The translations under genes were made by a program, and so were the position numbers. Below the pieces are notes generated by a model. That model did no database searches and was not told the DNA's origin. It saw nothing but the letters and a program-made list of their open reading frames with translations. Shown piece by piece: positions 1 through 9,126 of a stretch of 64,000 nt of DNA. The stretch is from Parachlamydia sp. AcF125 (lineage in GTDB: Bacteria > Chlamydiota > Chlamydiia > Chlamydiales > Parachlamydiaceae), in assembly GCF_018342475.1 (NCBI RefSeq), contig NZ_JAEMUD010000003.1, positions 124,001 through 188,000 on the forward strand. Direction: 5' to 3'. The number at the start of each line of letters is the position of its first letter. The stretch's first letter is position 1.

Positions 1-64
1 TTAATGGAATGTAGTCAGATATTTGATCTGCTTGTACTAAAAAACTAACCGTATTGGTGTCCAT
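1..64 (-). CDS. PIN-domain (VapC-like) toxin, N-terminal fragment cut by window edge
   Basis: The minus strand from 64 reads M-D-T-N-T-V-S-F-L and stays open to the window edge (about 21 residues visible). An Asp in an LDTN-type motif near the N terminus is the first acidic metal ligand of PIN-domain ribonucleases such as VapC. An AAGG sequence sits about 8 bases before the ATG. No antitoxin gene is visible directly upstream, although VapB normally precedes VapC. The fragment is too short to be sure of the family, and only the sequence beyond position 1 can show whether the gene is intact. Confidence 0.4.
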   Translation of the reverse strand, partial: MDTNTVSFLVQADQISDYIPL

Positions 65-189
65 TATGATTGCCTTATTTTAATTATTAGATAAACATTT
101 TACAAAGAGACAAGTTAAATACCAATGGCAATTGGAAAAATGGAAAACAAAATCCTGAATGTCTTAGCTAAAAACTATACTTTGGCATA

Positions 190-595
190 AATCTTCAAAT
201 GTCACTACCAGACGTAAACAAGAGCTTTGTCAGTTATTAGAAAGAAAACTTATGGCTCTTCCATCAGTTAGGAAAATAGAGGCGGGCCATAGGGATCAAG
301 GCGGCCTCTAAAAAAATCGCTTTTTACTTATAGGGTTGAGCTTGAATTTGTTAAAAGGCCACCTGGAAGGTTTCGCATTTATCATGAAAAGAGGGACGCT
401 GAATGGATTCTTATTCAATTAAAATGAAACGCTTCTTAAGGAGGGCATAGGCAGCCGAACGAACATTTGCCTGGCTTGAAAAAGGTCGCAGAATGAGTAA
501 GGATGGGGAATACCTACCTGGCCTCAACGAGCCAAGCAGCGGCTTTTATTTGGAATGTTAAGATAATGCCCAAGCGCTTAGGTAGAAGAGGATAG
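190..595 (+). pseudogene. Degenerate IS5-type transposase remnant
   Basis: Plus-strand frames broken by stops and frameshifts spell pieces of an IS5-family DDE transposase in the right order. One piece near 200-310 ends L-P-S-V-R-K-I-E-A-G-H-R-D, resembling the 'KIFADGGYRG' region. A second, near 325-427, reads VKRPPGRFRIYHEKRDAEW and then a stop. A third, from 457, reads ERTFAWLEKGRRMSKD, which is the C-terminal 'VERTFAWL..RRLSKDYE' motif with its catalytic Glu. A last frame (AAFIWNVKIMPKRL) matches the usual C terminus. At least two frameshifts and one stop make it non-functional. Terminal inverted repeats were not identified. Confidence 0.6.
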
Positions 596-612
596 AATTT
601 TAAAATATCCTT

Positions 613-1827
613 CTATTCATTTTGCAGGCAAGGTAAGTTCACCATGGCAAAACCTCCCAGCAAAAAAAGACTTAGGGCTATAAAGTATAAAGGTAAAGGA
701 AGAACAGTGCCCGTATGAATCATCCCCATAATGGCTGTTAAGCAGGCAATCACAATGTAATAAAATAAACCAAAAAGGGAACCGGCTATCCCTCGTGCCT
801 CTTGGTAATCTACCAAGGCTAAGCTTAAACTGTTGGAAATGATTAATCCTATTCCAAAAAATAAGAGGATTAAAGGCATAAGTAAAGCGGCTAAAGCTAT
901 GCCACCCCACTTCAGGGCAATCCAACCACTCACTGCATTAAAAGTTAGAATGCTAGAGCCTGCTAAAACAATCCCGCATCCTAAAAGAATAATCTGTTCT
1001 CCTTGTAACTGTTTATTCAAACGATGTGAGATAAAAGAGGCGAAAAAAAAGGGAGCTGCGACCGCTATTCCCAATAAACCATATTGCCCCGCCGTGAGCT
1101 TAAGCAAATCGATAAACAGAAAAGGAGCTTCGGCATAATAGCTGAATAAAATCCCATTGCTTCCCCCGATTAAAAAAGTATATCCCCAAATTTTGTAATC
1201 CCCCACCATTTTTTTAGCCGTTCGGACAACCATTTCCACTCCTTGCCCTGAGCCGTTTGTGGGTCGGGTTTCTGGGAGTGATTTCCAGCAATAAATCAAA
1301 ATACAAACGCCCATGATAAGAAGTGCGTAAAAATTGGCATTCCACCCAAATAGCTGATCCATGTACCCTCCCACCAATGGGCCGATAGCAGGAGATACAG
1401 CTAAAGGGGCTGCAAGAGCGGAAAACAATTGATTTCGCGCTTTTCCTTCATACGTATCTCGAATCATTGTTTGAGTGACTACAGATCCGACACTTGAGCC
1501 CACGGCCTGAATCCACCGAAAGATAAGCAAATGGTAGACTGAAGGGGCTAAACTGCAAAGCCCTGTGCCAAGTAAGTACACCATCAATCCTGCTAAAATC
1601 GCAGGGCGGCGTCCCACAAGGTCGGCCAGTATCCCCCAAAAGAAAACTCCCATAGCAAACCCTATAAAGAAAACGCTTAAGGTTAACTCCACTAAACTGT
1701 CTGTAGTTTGCAGGGAATGCGCAATGTCGGGCAAGGAAGGGGTATAAATGGTTTCGCTAATTTGGGGAAATCCTAAAAGTACCGTGAGCAACAAAAATGA
1801 GGGAACTTTTCTTGTAAGCTTTACCAT
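613..1827 (-). CDS. MFS drug-resistance transporter, Bcr/CflA type
   Basis: This 404-residue protein is hydrophobic throughout and has the 12-helix length of major facilitator exporters. It carries the loop 2-3 motif A as GILADLVGRRP (about residues 65-75) and the Bcr/CflA-type first-helix signature IYTPSLPDIA. The family exports drugs or metabolites across the inner membrane in exchange for protons. The start is well placed, with AGGAGAAAGAG just upstream. It is divergent from a LysR regulator with about 100 bases between them, so it is probably that regulator's target. The substrate cannot be read from the sequence. Confidence 0.88.
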   Translation of the reverse strand: MVKLTRKVPSFLLLTVLLGFPQISETIYTPSLPDIAHSLQTTDSLVELTLSVFFIGFAMGVFFWGILADLVGRRPAILAGLMVYLLGTGLCSLAPSVYHLLIFRWIQAVGSSVGSVVTQTMIRDTYEGKARNQLFSALAAPLAVSPAIGPLVGGYMDQLFGWNANFYALLIMGVCILIYCWKSLPETRPTNGSGQGVEMVVRTAKKMVGDYKIWGYTFLIGGSNGILFSYYAEAPFLFIDLLKLTAGQYGLLGIAVAAPFFFASFISHRLNKQLQGEQIILLGCGIVLAGSSILTFNAVSGWIALKWGGIALAALLMPLILLFFGIGLIISNSLSLALVDYQEARGIAGSLFGLFYYIVIACLTAIMGMIHTGTVLPLPLYFIALSLFLLGGFAMVNLPCLQNE

Positions 1828-1897
1828 CTCTTTCTCCTGGTGAACTTCCAGTATATTTTATTTACTTAAATTAAACAATTTCCCGAAAAGTAAATTT

Positions 1898-1918
1898 TTG
1901 TTAACTTATTGTTAACAA
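1898..1918. promoter_or_regulatory. Candidate operator: repeated TTGTTAAC boxes between MFS and LysR genes
   Basis: TTGTTAAC occurs twice in direct orientation 11 bases apart (1898-1905 and 1909-1916). The second copy extends to the perfect palindrome TTGTTAACAA (1909-1918). It lies in the divergent intergenic region just before the LysR start, where LysR-type regulators usually bind to control themselves and the divergent gene. The role is inferred from position and symmetry only. Confidence 0.45.
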
Positions 1919-1929
1919 TAAGGAAAAAG

Positions 1930-2835
1930 ATGAGTAAATTTGACCAAATTTTATATTTTATGACGATTGTGGAAACGAATAGCTTTGCCAAAGCTGCTAG
2001 AAAATTAGGGGTGTCGACGGCAGCTGTCAGCAAGCAACTGCATCTTTTGGAAAAACATTTAGGGGTTGAGCTGCTCCATCGTACGACTCGCCGTCTGGAG
2101 CTTTCAGAATCAGGGAAGCTTTATTTTCAGCATTGTAAAAAAATTATGCACGAAATAGAGGAAGCCGATAAACTAATTTCTACGATTCACGCAGAACCAA
2201 GAGGGCATTTATCAGTGATAAGTGGAAGGCACTTTGCGCAACGCTATATTTTGCCTTTCCTCCAAGAATTTATTCGGGCTTTTCCCCATATTTGCCTGAA
2301 TTTAGAATTAGCCGAGAGAATTCCGGACCTTTATGAAGAAAAAATCGACCTCGTGATCGGGTATTCTATTCCAGGCCCCGAAAGTGTTGTGCAACGCAAA
2401 ATCGCCACCACTTCCTATGTCTTATGCGCTTCGCCCCAATATTTACAAGCTCATAAAATTCCCCAAAAGCCCTCCGATTTAACCGAGCATGTTTTTATTA
2501 CGCATAGCATGCGTCAACCTAATGATCGTTTATCGTTTGCCGATGGAAGTGAAATTCATCTTAAGCCTATGTTAAAACTGAATGACTCCTATGCGCTCGC
2601 TCAATGTGCACTTGCCGGATTAGGAATTATTAAAGTACACCATTATATCGTAGCTGATGAGCTTGAAAAGGGATTACTTGTCGAGGTGTTAGCAAACTAC
2701 AAAGAGTCCGAAACCCCCCTTTATCTTTATTACCAAGAAAGCCGCCATGTGCAACCAAAAATTCGGCATTTCATCGATTTTGTTTTAAACCATCTATCTA
2801 AAGCGCGGAAAATAGGCTCCATTCCTATGATTTAG
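1930..2835 (+). CDS. LysR-family transcriptional regulator
   Basis: The protein has about 301 residues. The N-terminal winged helix-turn-helix (FDQILYFMTIVETNSFAKAA, then KLGVSTAAVSKQLHLLE) is followed by the two-lobed effector-binding domain typical of LysR regulators, and the length is normal. An upstream TTG at 1909 also opens the frame. I place the start at the ATG at 1930 because it has an AAGGAAAAAG ribosome site and begins right before the conserved helix. It is divergent from the MFS exporter and probably controls it. The inducer is unknown. A strong hairpin follows the stop. Confidence 0.9.
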   Translation: MSKFDQILYFMTIVETNSFAKAARKLGVSTAAVSKQLHLLEKHLGVELLHRTTRRLELSESGKLYFQHCKKIMHEIEEADKLISTIHAEPRGHLSVISGRHFAQRYILPFLQEFIRAFPHICLNLELAERIPDLYEEKIDLVIGYSIPGPESVVQRKIATTSYVLCASPQYLQAHKIPQKPSDLTEHVFITHSMRQPNDRLSFADGSEIHLKPMLKLNDSYALAQCALAGLGIIKVHHYIVADELEKGLLVEVLANYKESETPLYLYYQESRHVQPKIRHFIDFVLNHLSKARKIGSIPMI

Positions 2836-2839
2836 AGCG

Positions 2840-2870
2840 GTGCATACATGCGTGTAGCACATGTATGCAC
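2840..2870. terminator. Hairpin terminator between lysR gene and VKOR-DsbA gene
   Basis: A perfect 11-base-pair inverted repeat (GTGCATACATG / CATGTATGCAC) with a 9-base loop lies between two convergent genes and is followed on the plus strand by TCATTTTC. It probably ends transcription from the plus side and may also serve the minus-strand gene. Confidence 0.7.
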
Positions 2871-2877
2871 TCATTTT

Positions 2878-3939
2878 CTAGTTGGACAGAAGATTAATTG
2901 CCTTTAAGACGTTCTCCTGTGTAATCTCTTCGCCTGTTAATTCTTTCTCTTTTTTAGCATCCGAATTGACGACAACAAGCATAGGTGTTTTATTGACATT
3001 AAACTGCTTTCCTAACTTTTTGAAATACTTATGGCCGACATCGATATCGGCATAATTCAATTCGACAAATTTTTGCCCCAATTTGCGCATCTCGGTTTCG
3101 ATTTGCTCTTGCGAAGGCGTGACGGTTTTTTGAGAAATATCCTCCAACATTTTACGCAATTTAAAATAGGCAGGCTTGTTATGCACCATAAACGACATGT
3201 TGTAAGGAGTAAAATTCATGCTTGTATGATGCACGGCGAGATCGACAAAATAAATTTTGGCTTTTTCACCTGCTACCTTGTAGATTCCTTCTAAACGAGG
3301 TTCAATATATCGGCAAGCAGGACACTCCCAATCGGTAAAAATATAAACTTCAATTTGACTATCTTGATTTCCAAACGCTAAATTATCCTTTAAAGATTTC
3401 TCTGCTGCTTGCAAAGGATTGAATTTTGAGGTTCCCAAAAAAGCAAGCATAAATCCCAAGCAAAAAATTGCGCAGCTAAAAGCTCCTTTCCAGATGTTTT
3501 TCATGATCTCTCCTCTATCTTCTAATTTAAGTGCTTCTCGAAAGTGGATCCCATATTCAACCAAAATGGGCAAGGCAGCTATGCCGATAGAAGCTGCGAT
3601 TCCCAAGCACACTGGGCACCATACTCCTATTTGATACTTTTGTATCAGAATAAAAAATAGTTCAGCTCCTAGCCCACCCGCGAGGAGAAGAGCTGTTATA
3701 AAGCTCCATCTAGGGCTGCGCAAAGATAATAAATGCACTGCTGCTGTCCCTGCAAAAAAAATTCCCCCTAGAACCTCAAAAGGAAACCCAAATAAAAGGT
3801 ATTGATGTCCTTCCGAGCACTCAGCAGTGCACAGCTGTAACCAAGACACAACGGTTAAAATCATTCCTGAGACAAGCGCAAGGGAGACAATCAAAAAGTT
3901 TAGACTAAAAGCGCGAGTAGTTAAAGAAGACTCCGACAT
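2878..3939 (-). CDS. VKOR-DsbA fusion: disulfide-forming membrane protein
   Basis: This 353-residue protein joins two oxidative-folding modules. Residues 10-125 are a vitamin K epoxide reductase-type membrane domain with the loop pair C37/C41 and the active-site CXXC WCPVC (C108, C111). After a further membrane helix near 150-170, residues 195-350 form an exported thioredoxin-like DsbA domain with ECPAC (C206, C209) and a cis-Pro loop NKTPML. The fusion lets the DsbA part oxidise exported proteins while the VKOR part passes electrons to quinone. Chlamydial envelopes depend on cysteine-rich cross-linked proteins, so such an enzyme is expected. It faces the LysR gene convergently. Confidence 0.88.
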   Translation of the reverse strand: MSESSLTTRAFSLNFLIVSLALVSGMILTVVSWLQLCTAECSEGHQYLLFGFPFEVLGGIFFAGTAAVHLLSLRSPRWSFITALLLAGGLGAELFFILIQKYQIGVWCPVCLGIAASIGIAALPILVEYGIHFREALKLEDRGEIMKNIWKGAFSCAIFCLGFMLAFLGTSKFNPLQAAEKSLKDNLAFGNQDSQIEVYIFTDWECPACRYIEPRLEGIYKVAGEKAKIYFVDLAVHHTSMNFTPYNMSFMVHNKPAYFKLRKMLEDISQKTVTPSQEQIETEMRKLGQKFVELNYADIDVGHKYFKKLGKQFNVNKTPMLVVVNSDAKKEKELTGEEITQENVLKAINLLSN

Positions 3940-4061
3940 CTTACCTCCCTAAAGCTAAATCCAATATAATCAGTTTAACTAATTGAACGATAATTAGGTT
4001 GACCAGATAAATTAACCCTTTTTGCATCTTGGGTTAGATGTTTTTTTAAGTCAAGGGATGT

Positions 4062-4769
4062 TTACAAAGACATGGAAGGGATGGACACAAGATAGCCATT
4101 TTGCAACATATATTGCTTGTCGCACAAGTTCGCTAAAGAATGGTCATGGGTCACGACAATCAATGCCTTACCTCTTTCTTTTGCAAACTCCAATAATAAA
4201 TCATGAATCACAACAGAAGTTTGCTTATCTAAATTGCCTGAAGGCTCATCTGCTAAGATAATGTCTGGATTGTTGCATAAAGCGCGAGCGATTGCCACAC
4301 GTTGCTTTTCCCCTCCAGATAGGCGTTTAGTGTCGAAGTGGAGCCGATGAGAGAGCCCGACATATTCTAAAAGGTCGCACGCGTGCTGATAAGCAACACT
4401 CCCTTTTTTAACCGATTGACGCCCAATCCTCGCAGGCATTAAGACATTATCGAGCACGGAATAATCTTCTAAAAGATGAAAAGATTGAAAGATGAAAGCC
4501 AGATGTCGATTTCGCATAAAAGTCTGGTTGGCAGAAGTCACTTTCTGGCCTAAAATCTCTATCTCTCCGGAGCAAGGCTGTTCCAAAGTTCCCAAAATTT
4601 GAAGCAAAGTACTTTTGCCTTCTCCAGACCGCCCCATAATTGCGACAGACTCCCCTTGCATCACCTGAAAATCAACCCCGCGCAAAATCGGCACTTTAAC
4701 AGGGATATAAAACGATTTAACTAACTTTGTCGCGCGTAATACGACACTCGATAAAAGAGGTTGATTCAT
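4062..4769 (-). CDS. lolD: LolD-like ABC transporter ATP-binding protein
   Basis: A 235-residue ABC ATPase with Walker [10 protein letters not shown] (about residues 46-54), Q-loop (FIFQSFHLL), signature LSGGEKQRV and Walker [13 protein letters not shown]. The LolD/MacB-type FQSFHLL and SGNLD variants fit lipoprotein release. It follows the FtsX-type permease by 12 bases, so the two form one unit that would extract lipoproteins from the inner membrane for transfer to the outer membrane. The order rpmG-permease-ATPase matches, from memory, a chlamydial gene cluster. Confidence 0.88.
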   Translation of the reverse strand: MNQPLLSSVVLRATKLVKSFYIPVKVPILRGVDFQVMQGESVAIMGRSGEGKSTLLQILGTLEQPCSGEIEILGQKVTSANQTFMRNRHLAFIFQSFHLLEDYSVLDNVLMPARIGRQSVKKGSVAYQHACDLLEYVGLSHRLHFDTKRLSGGEKQRVAIARALCNNPDIILADEPSGNLDKQTSVVIHDLLLEFAKERGKALIVVTHDHSLANLCDKQYMLQNGYLVSIPSMSL

Positions 4770-4781
4770 ATTTCCTTCTTT

Positions 4782-6938
4782 TTATTCTGATCGTAAGATA
4801 GCAGATGGGCGAAGCATCGAAGCTTTTACTGCGGGCACAATTCCTGCCAACAAAGAGATCACAAGCGTTGTCACAAAGACAAAAAACAACGCTTCGACAC
4901 TCATTTCGTTGGGAAGCGCATGTCCAAAAAATACGGGATTAAATGCTTGATAACCCTGAACTTGGCTAATGAGATCTACCAATACTTGTAAATTGCTGAG
5001 GGTTATCCAAGCCACTAACACCCCCATTAAACTGCCTGCAAATCCCATTACCACTCCACAAAACCCAAAAATCATCGCAATACTTAAAGAGGAGGCTCCC
5101 ATCGATCGCAAAATTCCAATTTCCATTTTTTTGTCATTGACTAGGATAATTAACATCGAAATGATATTGGAACAAGCTACAATAATAATGACTGTCGCAA
5201 TCAAAGTCCACAAGGTGCGTTCAGTCCCCAGTTGCTGAATTAAATCTCGCGTGAATTCATACTCTCGGAAGGTTTCGATTTTCCAATAGGGAGAAATGCC
5301 TGCCTGAGAAAACGCCTTTTCAAGCGCTTCTTTCACCTTAGGAGCTTCTTGCAATTGATCAAAATTCACATTAATGCCATTACTGGATAACATTTCATGT
5401 GGATTTTGGGAAGTTCGAATCAAACTTGTCATTTCTTGATTCACTAAAACGAACTTGCCCCCAATTGGAATAATCCCGGGATCATAAAAACCCGCCACAA
5501 ATACGGGAGCTCGTTGTTCTTGTAAAGCGCTTACAGTGGGTGAAAAATAAGCCAGGTACCCGGCATCCCCAATTAACACCCCCGCTTCTTTAAAGCTTTT
5601 GGGCAGCAAAATTCCTTGTCCTCTTTCTTGATCCATGGGAAGGACCAGCTTTTCCTTTTTGCCCGCATTTACTGTAAAAAGCCAACTAGGAAAATCTTGA
5701 GGGAGCTGCGCATAAGCAGTTGGGAAGTCTGCCTCGTCAATGGCCAAATTTTGGAAGGGAATTACTCCTTTCCAAAAAGCTCCTTGAAGATGAAATTCAA
5801 TCTGAAAGCGCAAGTCAGATACTCTATGCGCCTTTTCAAGGGAAGTTGCCACAAGCTGAGCGGGAAAGGAAAAATTTTCTTCCAATAAAATGGGCACTTT
5901 GGAAGAAAGAAGCCTTTCAGATTGATCCTCGGGAAATTTTAAGAAGAAACGACTCCCTTCCTGCTGCATTTCTACTCGAAGTGTGGCGGGAACAATCTTT
6001 CCTGCGGCTGCCATACTTTGCCTATCCTTCTTAGGATTGGAAACAATCCAAACCGATTTAGGCTGATCCTGTTGCTTTTCTACCAGAACAGCAAACTCTC
6101 CCTTCGAAGGAAACAAAAACCTTGGAATCACCCAGCCACCTGTGCGAGTTTTGAGCTTTCGAATTTTAACAGATTCAAAAAAAGACCGAATCCGTTTTCG
6201 AACCGTTTTTGCGTCTACTTTTAAAATCTCCTCTGCGTGCTCTTCTCGAGCAGGATTTAAAACATAGTCGCTTGTTGTTAAAACGTTCGTTAAATCGTGA
6301 GAATCAACCGGCAGCAAAGCTTGCAATAAATTGAGTTGATCTGCATCAAAAGAGCCTAACCAGGTCGGCTGTGAGAGGGCAGACTGAAGCGGGTTTGATT
6401 TTTGATAAGCGGTAGAATAAGGCGGAGTAGCGGAAGGGGTTCGAATCATATGCAGCTGCAAATTACCGGCAGCCATTTCATAATCTTTGGCTCGTAAACC
6501 TGTAACCCCTCGCATCTCTTCTAGGATTGCGAAAGCTTTTTTAACAGGGTCGTTTAAGATCCCATCTTGAAGCCTATCTGCAGGCGGCCAAAGAACAGGA
6601 ATTTCTTCATCTTCTTCGGGATTGTAAGGGTCGGAATCAGAGGCCACCCTTTTTTCCCCAATAGTTTTATGCGTATAGTCAGAGTTCGCGCTAATCCCAT
6701 CTACTTGGTAATAGTAAGAGCGATAATAATTTTCTGTAGGAGTGATGCGAATAGGGGCTGTCAAAGCGACGAGCTTTTGCGTCCAAATTTTTTCTAACCC
6801 ATGCGTGATGGATAAAAAAACCACAATCAGCCAAACGACAAGCGAAATAACCAGGATGGAGATTAAACTAATAATTGAGACCGATAGCTGCCGCCATCTT
6901 GGTAAAAGATATTTTAAAGCAACAGAAAGTTCAAACAT
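4782..6938 (-). CDS. lolC: LolC/LolE-like permease with enlarged periplasmic domain
   Basis: A 718-residue FtsX-type permease with one N-terminal membrane segment (about 15-45), a very long exported domain, and three C-terminal segments (about 580-610, 625-655, 685-705) with the FtsX-like stretch MEIGILRSMGASS. E. coli LolC/E are about 400 residues, so some 300 extra residues lie in the periplasmic part, which in this family contacts the lipoprotein or its chaperone. It is in one unit with lolD downstream. Whether it works as a homodimer or with a second permease elsewhere cannot be seen here. Confidence 0.82.
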   Translation of the reverse strand: MFELSVALKYLLPRWRQLSVSIISLISILVISLVVWLIVVFLSITHGLEKIWTQKLVALTAPIRITPTENYYRSYYYQVDGISANSDYTHKTIGEKRVASDSDPYNPEEDEEIPVLWPPADRLQDGILNDPVKKAFAILEEMRGVTGLRAKDYEMAAGNLQLHMIRTPSATPPYSTAYQKSNPLQSALSQPTWLGSFDADQLNLLQALLPVDSHDLTNVLTTSDYVLNPAREEHAEEILKVDAKTVRKRIRSFFESVKIRKLKTRTGGWVIPRFLFPSKGEFAVLVEKQQDQPKSVWIVSNPKKDRQSMAAAGKIVPATLRVEMQQEGSRFFLKFPEDQSERLLSSKVPILLEENFSFPAQLVATSLEKAHRVSDLRFQIEFHLQGAFWKGVIPFQNLAIDEADFPTAYAQLPQDFPSWLFTVNAGKKEKLVLPMDQERGQGILLPKSFKEAGVLIGDAGYLAYFSPTVSALQEQRAPVFVAGFYDPGIIPIGGKFVLVNQEMTSLIRTSQNPHEMLSSNGINVNFDQLQEAPKVKEALEKAFSQAGISPYWKIETFREYEFTRDLIQQLGTERTLWTLIATVIIIVACSNIISMLIILVNDKKMEIGILRSMGASSLSIAMIFGFCGVVMGFAGSLMGVLVAWITLSNLQVLVDLISQVQGYQAFNPVFFGHALPNEMSVEALFFVFVTTLVISLLAGIVPAVKASMLRPSAILRSE

Positions 6939-7022
6939 AAAGCCGGACTCAATAATAGTAAAAAAACAGAAAAAAGGATTTGCAGGAGTTTTAAGCGCAC
7001 TCCTGCCCTTTTCTGAGAAAAC

Positions 7023-7178
7023 TTATTTAGTCTCTTTAAATTCGACGTGTTCTCTTACGATTGGATCATACTTTTTCAAACTTAAACGATCTGGAGTTTT
7101 CGTTTTATTTTTGACGGTATAATAAAAGTAGTGGCTTTTTGAACTTTTAAGTTTAATTTTTTCTCGTTTAGAGGCCAT
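7023..7178 (-). CDS. rpmG: 50S ribosomal protein L33
   Basis: This short gene of 51 residues begins [13 protein letters not shown], contains [23 protein letters not shown] and ends EFKETK, the standard L33 pattern. It has no zinc-binding Cys pairs, so it is the Cys-free form. It lies upstream of lolC-lolD on the same strand. The spacing and a shared neighbourhood in chlamydiae support the call. Confidence 0.93.
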   Translation of the reverse strand: MASKREKIKLKSSKSHYFYYTVKNKTKTPDRLSLKKYDPIVREHVEFKETK

Positions 7179-7515
7179 GAAATAGACTCCGCTATATTAG
7201 TTTACAAAGTTGGAAAAGCTAATCTTAACGAATCAGCCCAATAAAATTCAAGGTTTAACATCAAAGATAAACGCAGGGGGAAAAGAAAAACCCTTATTTC
7301 CTAAACAGCAAGAAAAAGCAGCGATTAATTTGTTTAAATTTACCCCTTAAAATATTTAATTTTAATAATAGTTCAATCATACCCCTCCTAACACTCTACT
7401 CAGCGCTATCTTATCGAGTTTCTGAAAGCTATCCCTTCAAATTGAGCGGAAGAATTTAAGCCTACTTGAAATTTGCATCAGCTGCCAGCCTCAATAAATA
7501 GAGCCCCTAAACATT
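7179..7515. other. Intergenic stretch, nothing recognised
   Basis: AT-rich sequence between rpmG and tsaD. I looked for coding frames, tRNA signatures and strong hairpins and found none I can support. It should contain the rpmG promoter. Confidence 0.5.
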
Positions 7516-8544
7516 TCACCGGGAATAAAAAGGGGTGCGGGTTTTAGCTTCCAAATCCAGGGTATCGCCCGCTCCTTTCTGTAAATAAACATGGTAACCA
7601 AGACCTGCAATCATCGCCGCATTGTCTAAGCTTAGCTCGTTTTTTGGCCATACCAAATGAAATTCAGGGGCGGTTTGTTGAAATAAGGCTCTTAAATATT
7701 GATTGTGCGTGACCCCTCCTCCTAGCACTAGGGTGTGACAATTTTCTTGTTTAGCAGCCAAAAGGGCTTTTTCCACCACATCCCTAAAGGCCGTTTCTTG
7801 AAAAGACGCACATAAATCGTTTTTTTGTTGAGCGGACAAAACTCGCTGTTCCTCCCTTTCATTTTGTCCTTTAACAGCATATAAAGCTTGGGTCTTCAAT
7901 CCACTAAACGAAAAATCTAGCGCTCGACCTTTGACTCGACCTGGTTTAAAGGGATAAGCGGATGGATTACCCATTTTAGCCAGCTTTTCAATATGAGGAC
8001 CGCCCGGATAAGGTAACCCTAGTATTTTAGCAGTTTTATCAAAAGATTCACCGATCGCATCATCTATAGTTTGCCCAAGCAACGTATAATTTCCAATCCC
8101 ATTCATCTTGATTAAACACGTATGCCCACCAGAAAGCACAACTCCTAAGCAAGGAAATACAGGAAATGCAGGCTGCGACATTAAGGCCGCATAGAGATGG
8201 GCTTCTACATGGTTAACACCCACAAAAGGTTTTCTTAGGGCTATTGATAAGGTTTTTGCCGCATTTAATCCAATAAGCAAAGCTCCAATCAATCCCGGAG
8301 TATGCGCGACAGCAATTAAGTCAATTTCCTCTAAAGCCACTTTAGCCTCTTGAAGAGCTTTATCAAGTGTTGGGAGTAAAAGATCTACATGTCGCCGGCA
8401 AGCTAGTTCCGGGACAACCCCTCCATACTCATTATGTAAATCTATTTGCGATGAAACCACATTCGCTAATATTTCTGAGCCATTTCTCACAAGCGCGCAA
8501 GCGGTCTCATCGCAGGTCGTTTCAATGCCTAGTACTAATGTCAT
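7516..8544 (-). CDS. tsaD: tRNA N6-threonylcarbamoyladenosine transferase TsaD
   Basis: TsaD transfers the threonylcarbamoyl group onto A37 of ANN-decoding tRNAs, with TsaB and TsaE as partners. The protein starts MTLVLGIETTCDETACALV, the family's hallmark N terminus, and has the metal-binding HVEAH in NHVEAHLYAAL, the nucleotide-binding SGGHTCL, and a late GGGVTHNQYLR / DNAAMIAGLGY pair. The length of about 342 residues is normal. An in-frame ATG four codons earlier (8556) exists, but 8544 has GGAAATAATA before it and matches the family start. Confidence 0.93.
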   Translation of the reverse strand: MTLVLGIETTCDETACALVRNGSEILANVVSSQIDLHNEYGGVVPELACRRHVDLLLPTLDKALQEAKVALEEIDLIAVAHTPGLIGALLIGLNAAKTLSIALRKPFVGVNHVEAHLYAALMSQPAFPVFPCLGVVLSGGHTCLIKMNGIGNYTLLGQTIDDAIGESFDKTAKILGLPYPGGPHIEKLAKMGNPSAYPFKPGRVKGRALDFSFSGLKTQALYAVKGQNEREEQRVLSAQQKNDLCASFQETAFRDVVEKALLAAKQENCHTLVLGGGVTHNQYLRALFQQTAPEFHLVWPKNELSLDNAAMIAGLGYHVYLQKGAGDTLDLEAKTRTPFYSR

Positions 8545-8599
8545 TATTATTTCCAAAAAAAAAATGCTAAGTTATACGGAAATTGGAGGTTACAAAACA

Positions 8600-9115
8600 A
8601 TGGAAAATGTTTTTCGCTTTCGCCCTACTCAACACCCGATGCCTTTCGATCGATTCGAAAAAATGGGTTCAACTTTTTGGAATGGTTTTTTAATAACCAC
8701 CCAAGCCGTTTACAATTCCACTGCGCTTTCGCTTATATTTGTGATTAGTGGGATTGCATTAACTGTTCTTTGCCCCCCTCTTGCTCCTCCATTTTTAACC
8801 ATGGGAACGATGCTTTTTACAACAACCCTTGTGGTAAAAATTTTAGATAGGTATCATTTTGCTATCGTTGAAGAGTTTAAAGCTAAAGCATGCACTTTTC
8901 AAACTAAATATGCAAAACTTCACCTGATTTCCTGTGTATTTGCTATGGTCATCTCCCTCATTTCAACTGTTGCAGGCACACTTGCTGGAGGAATGATTGG
9001 AATTATAAGCGGGTTAGTTATGCAGGATGAACGCTTAAGACGTTTGAGAAAGATACATGCAGAAAACATAAAGAATTCAAAGCCCAAAGTTGAAGAAAAA
9101 ATGGGGTTTGTTTAA
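8600..9115 (+). CDS. Small membrane protein, unknown function
   Basis: A protein of about 171 residues with two hydrophobic hairpins (about residues 33-75 and 105-145) and a charged C-terminal tail. I do not recognise the family. A GGAGGT ribosome site 9 bases before the ATG at 8600 fixes the start, although the frame opens upstream at 8525 inside tsaD. The hydrophobic hairpin pattern is common in chlamydial inclusion-membrane or small inner-membrane proteins, but no specific role can be claimed. It is divergent from tsaD and 11 bases before the first MarC gene, so it may be co-transcribed with that pair. Confidence 0.7.
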   Translation: MENVFRFRPTQHPMPFDRFEKMGSTFWNGFLITTQAVYNSTALSLIFVISGIALTVLCPPLAPPFLTMGTMLFTTTLVVKILDRYHFAIVEEFKAKACTFQTKYAKLHLISCVFAMVISLISTVAGTLAGGMIGIISGLVMQDERLRRLRKIHAENIKNSKPKVEEKMGFV

Positions 9116-9126
9116 AGGTTTCATCC

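Noticed and set aside
4022-4261. Plus-strand open frame overlapping lolD
   Set aside because: It is antisense to a well-conserved ATPase and has no family features.
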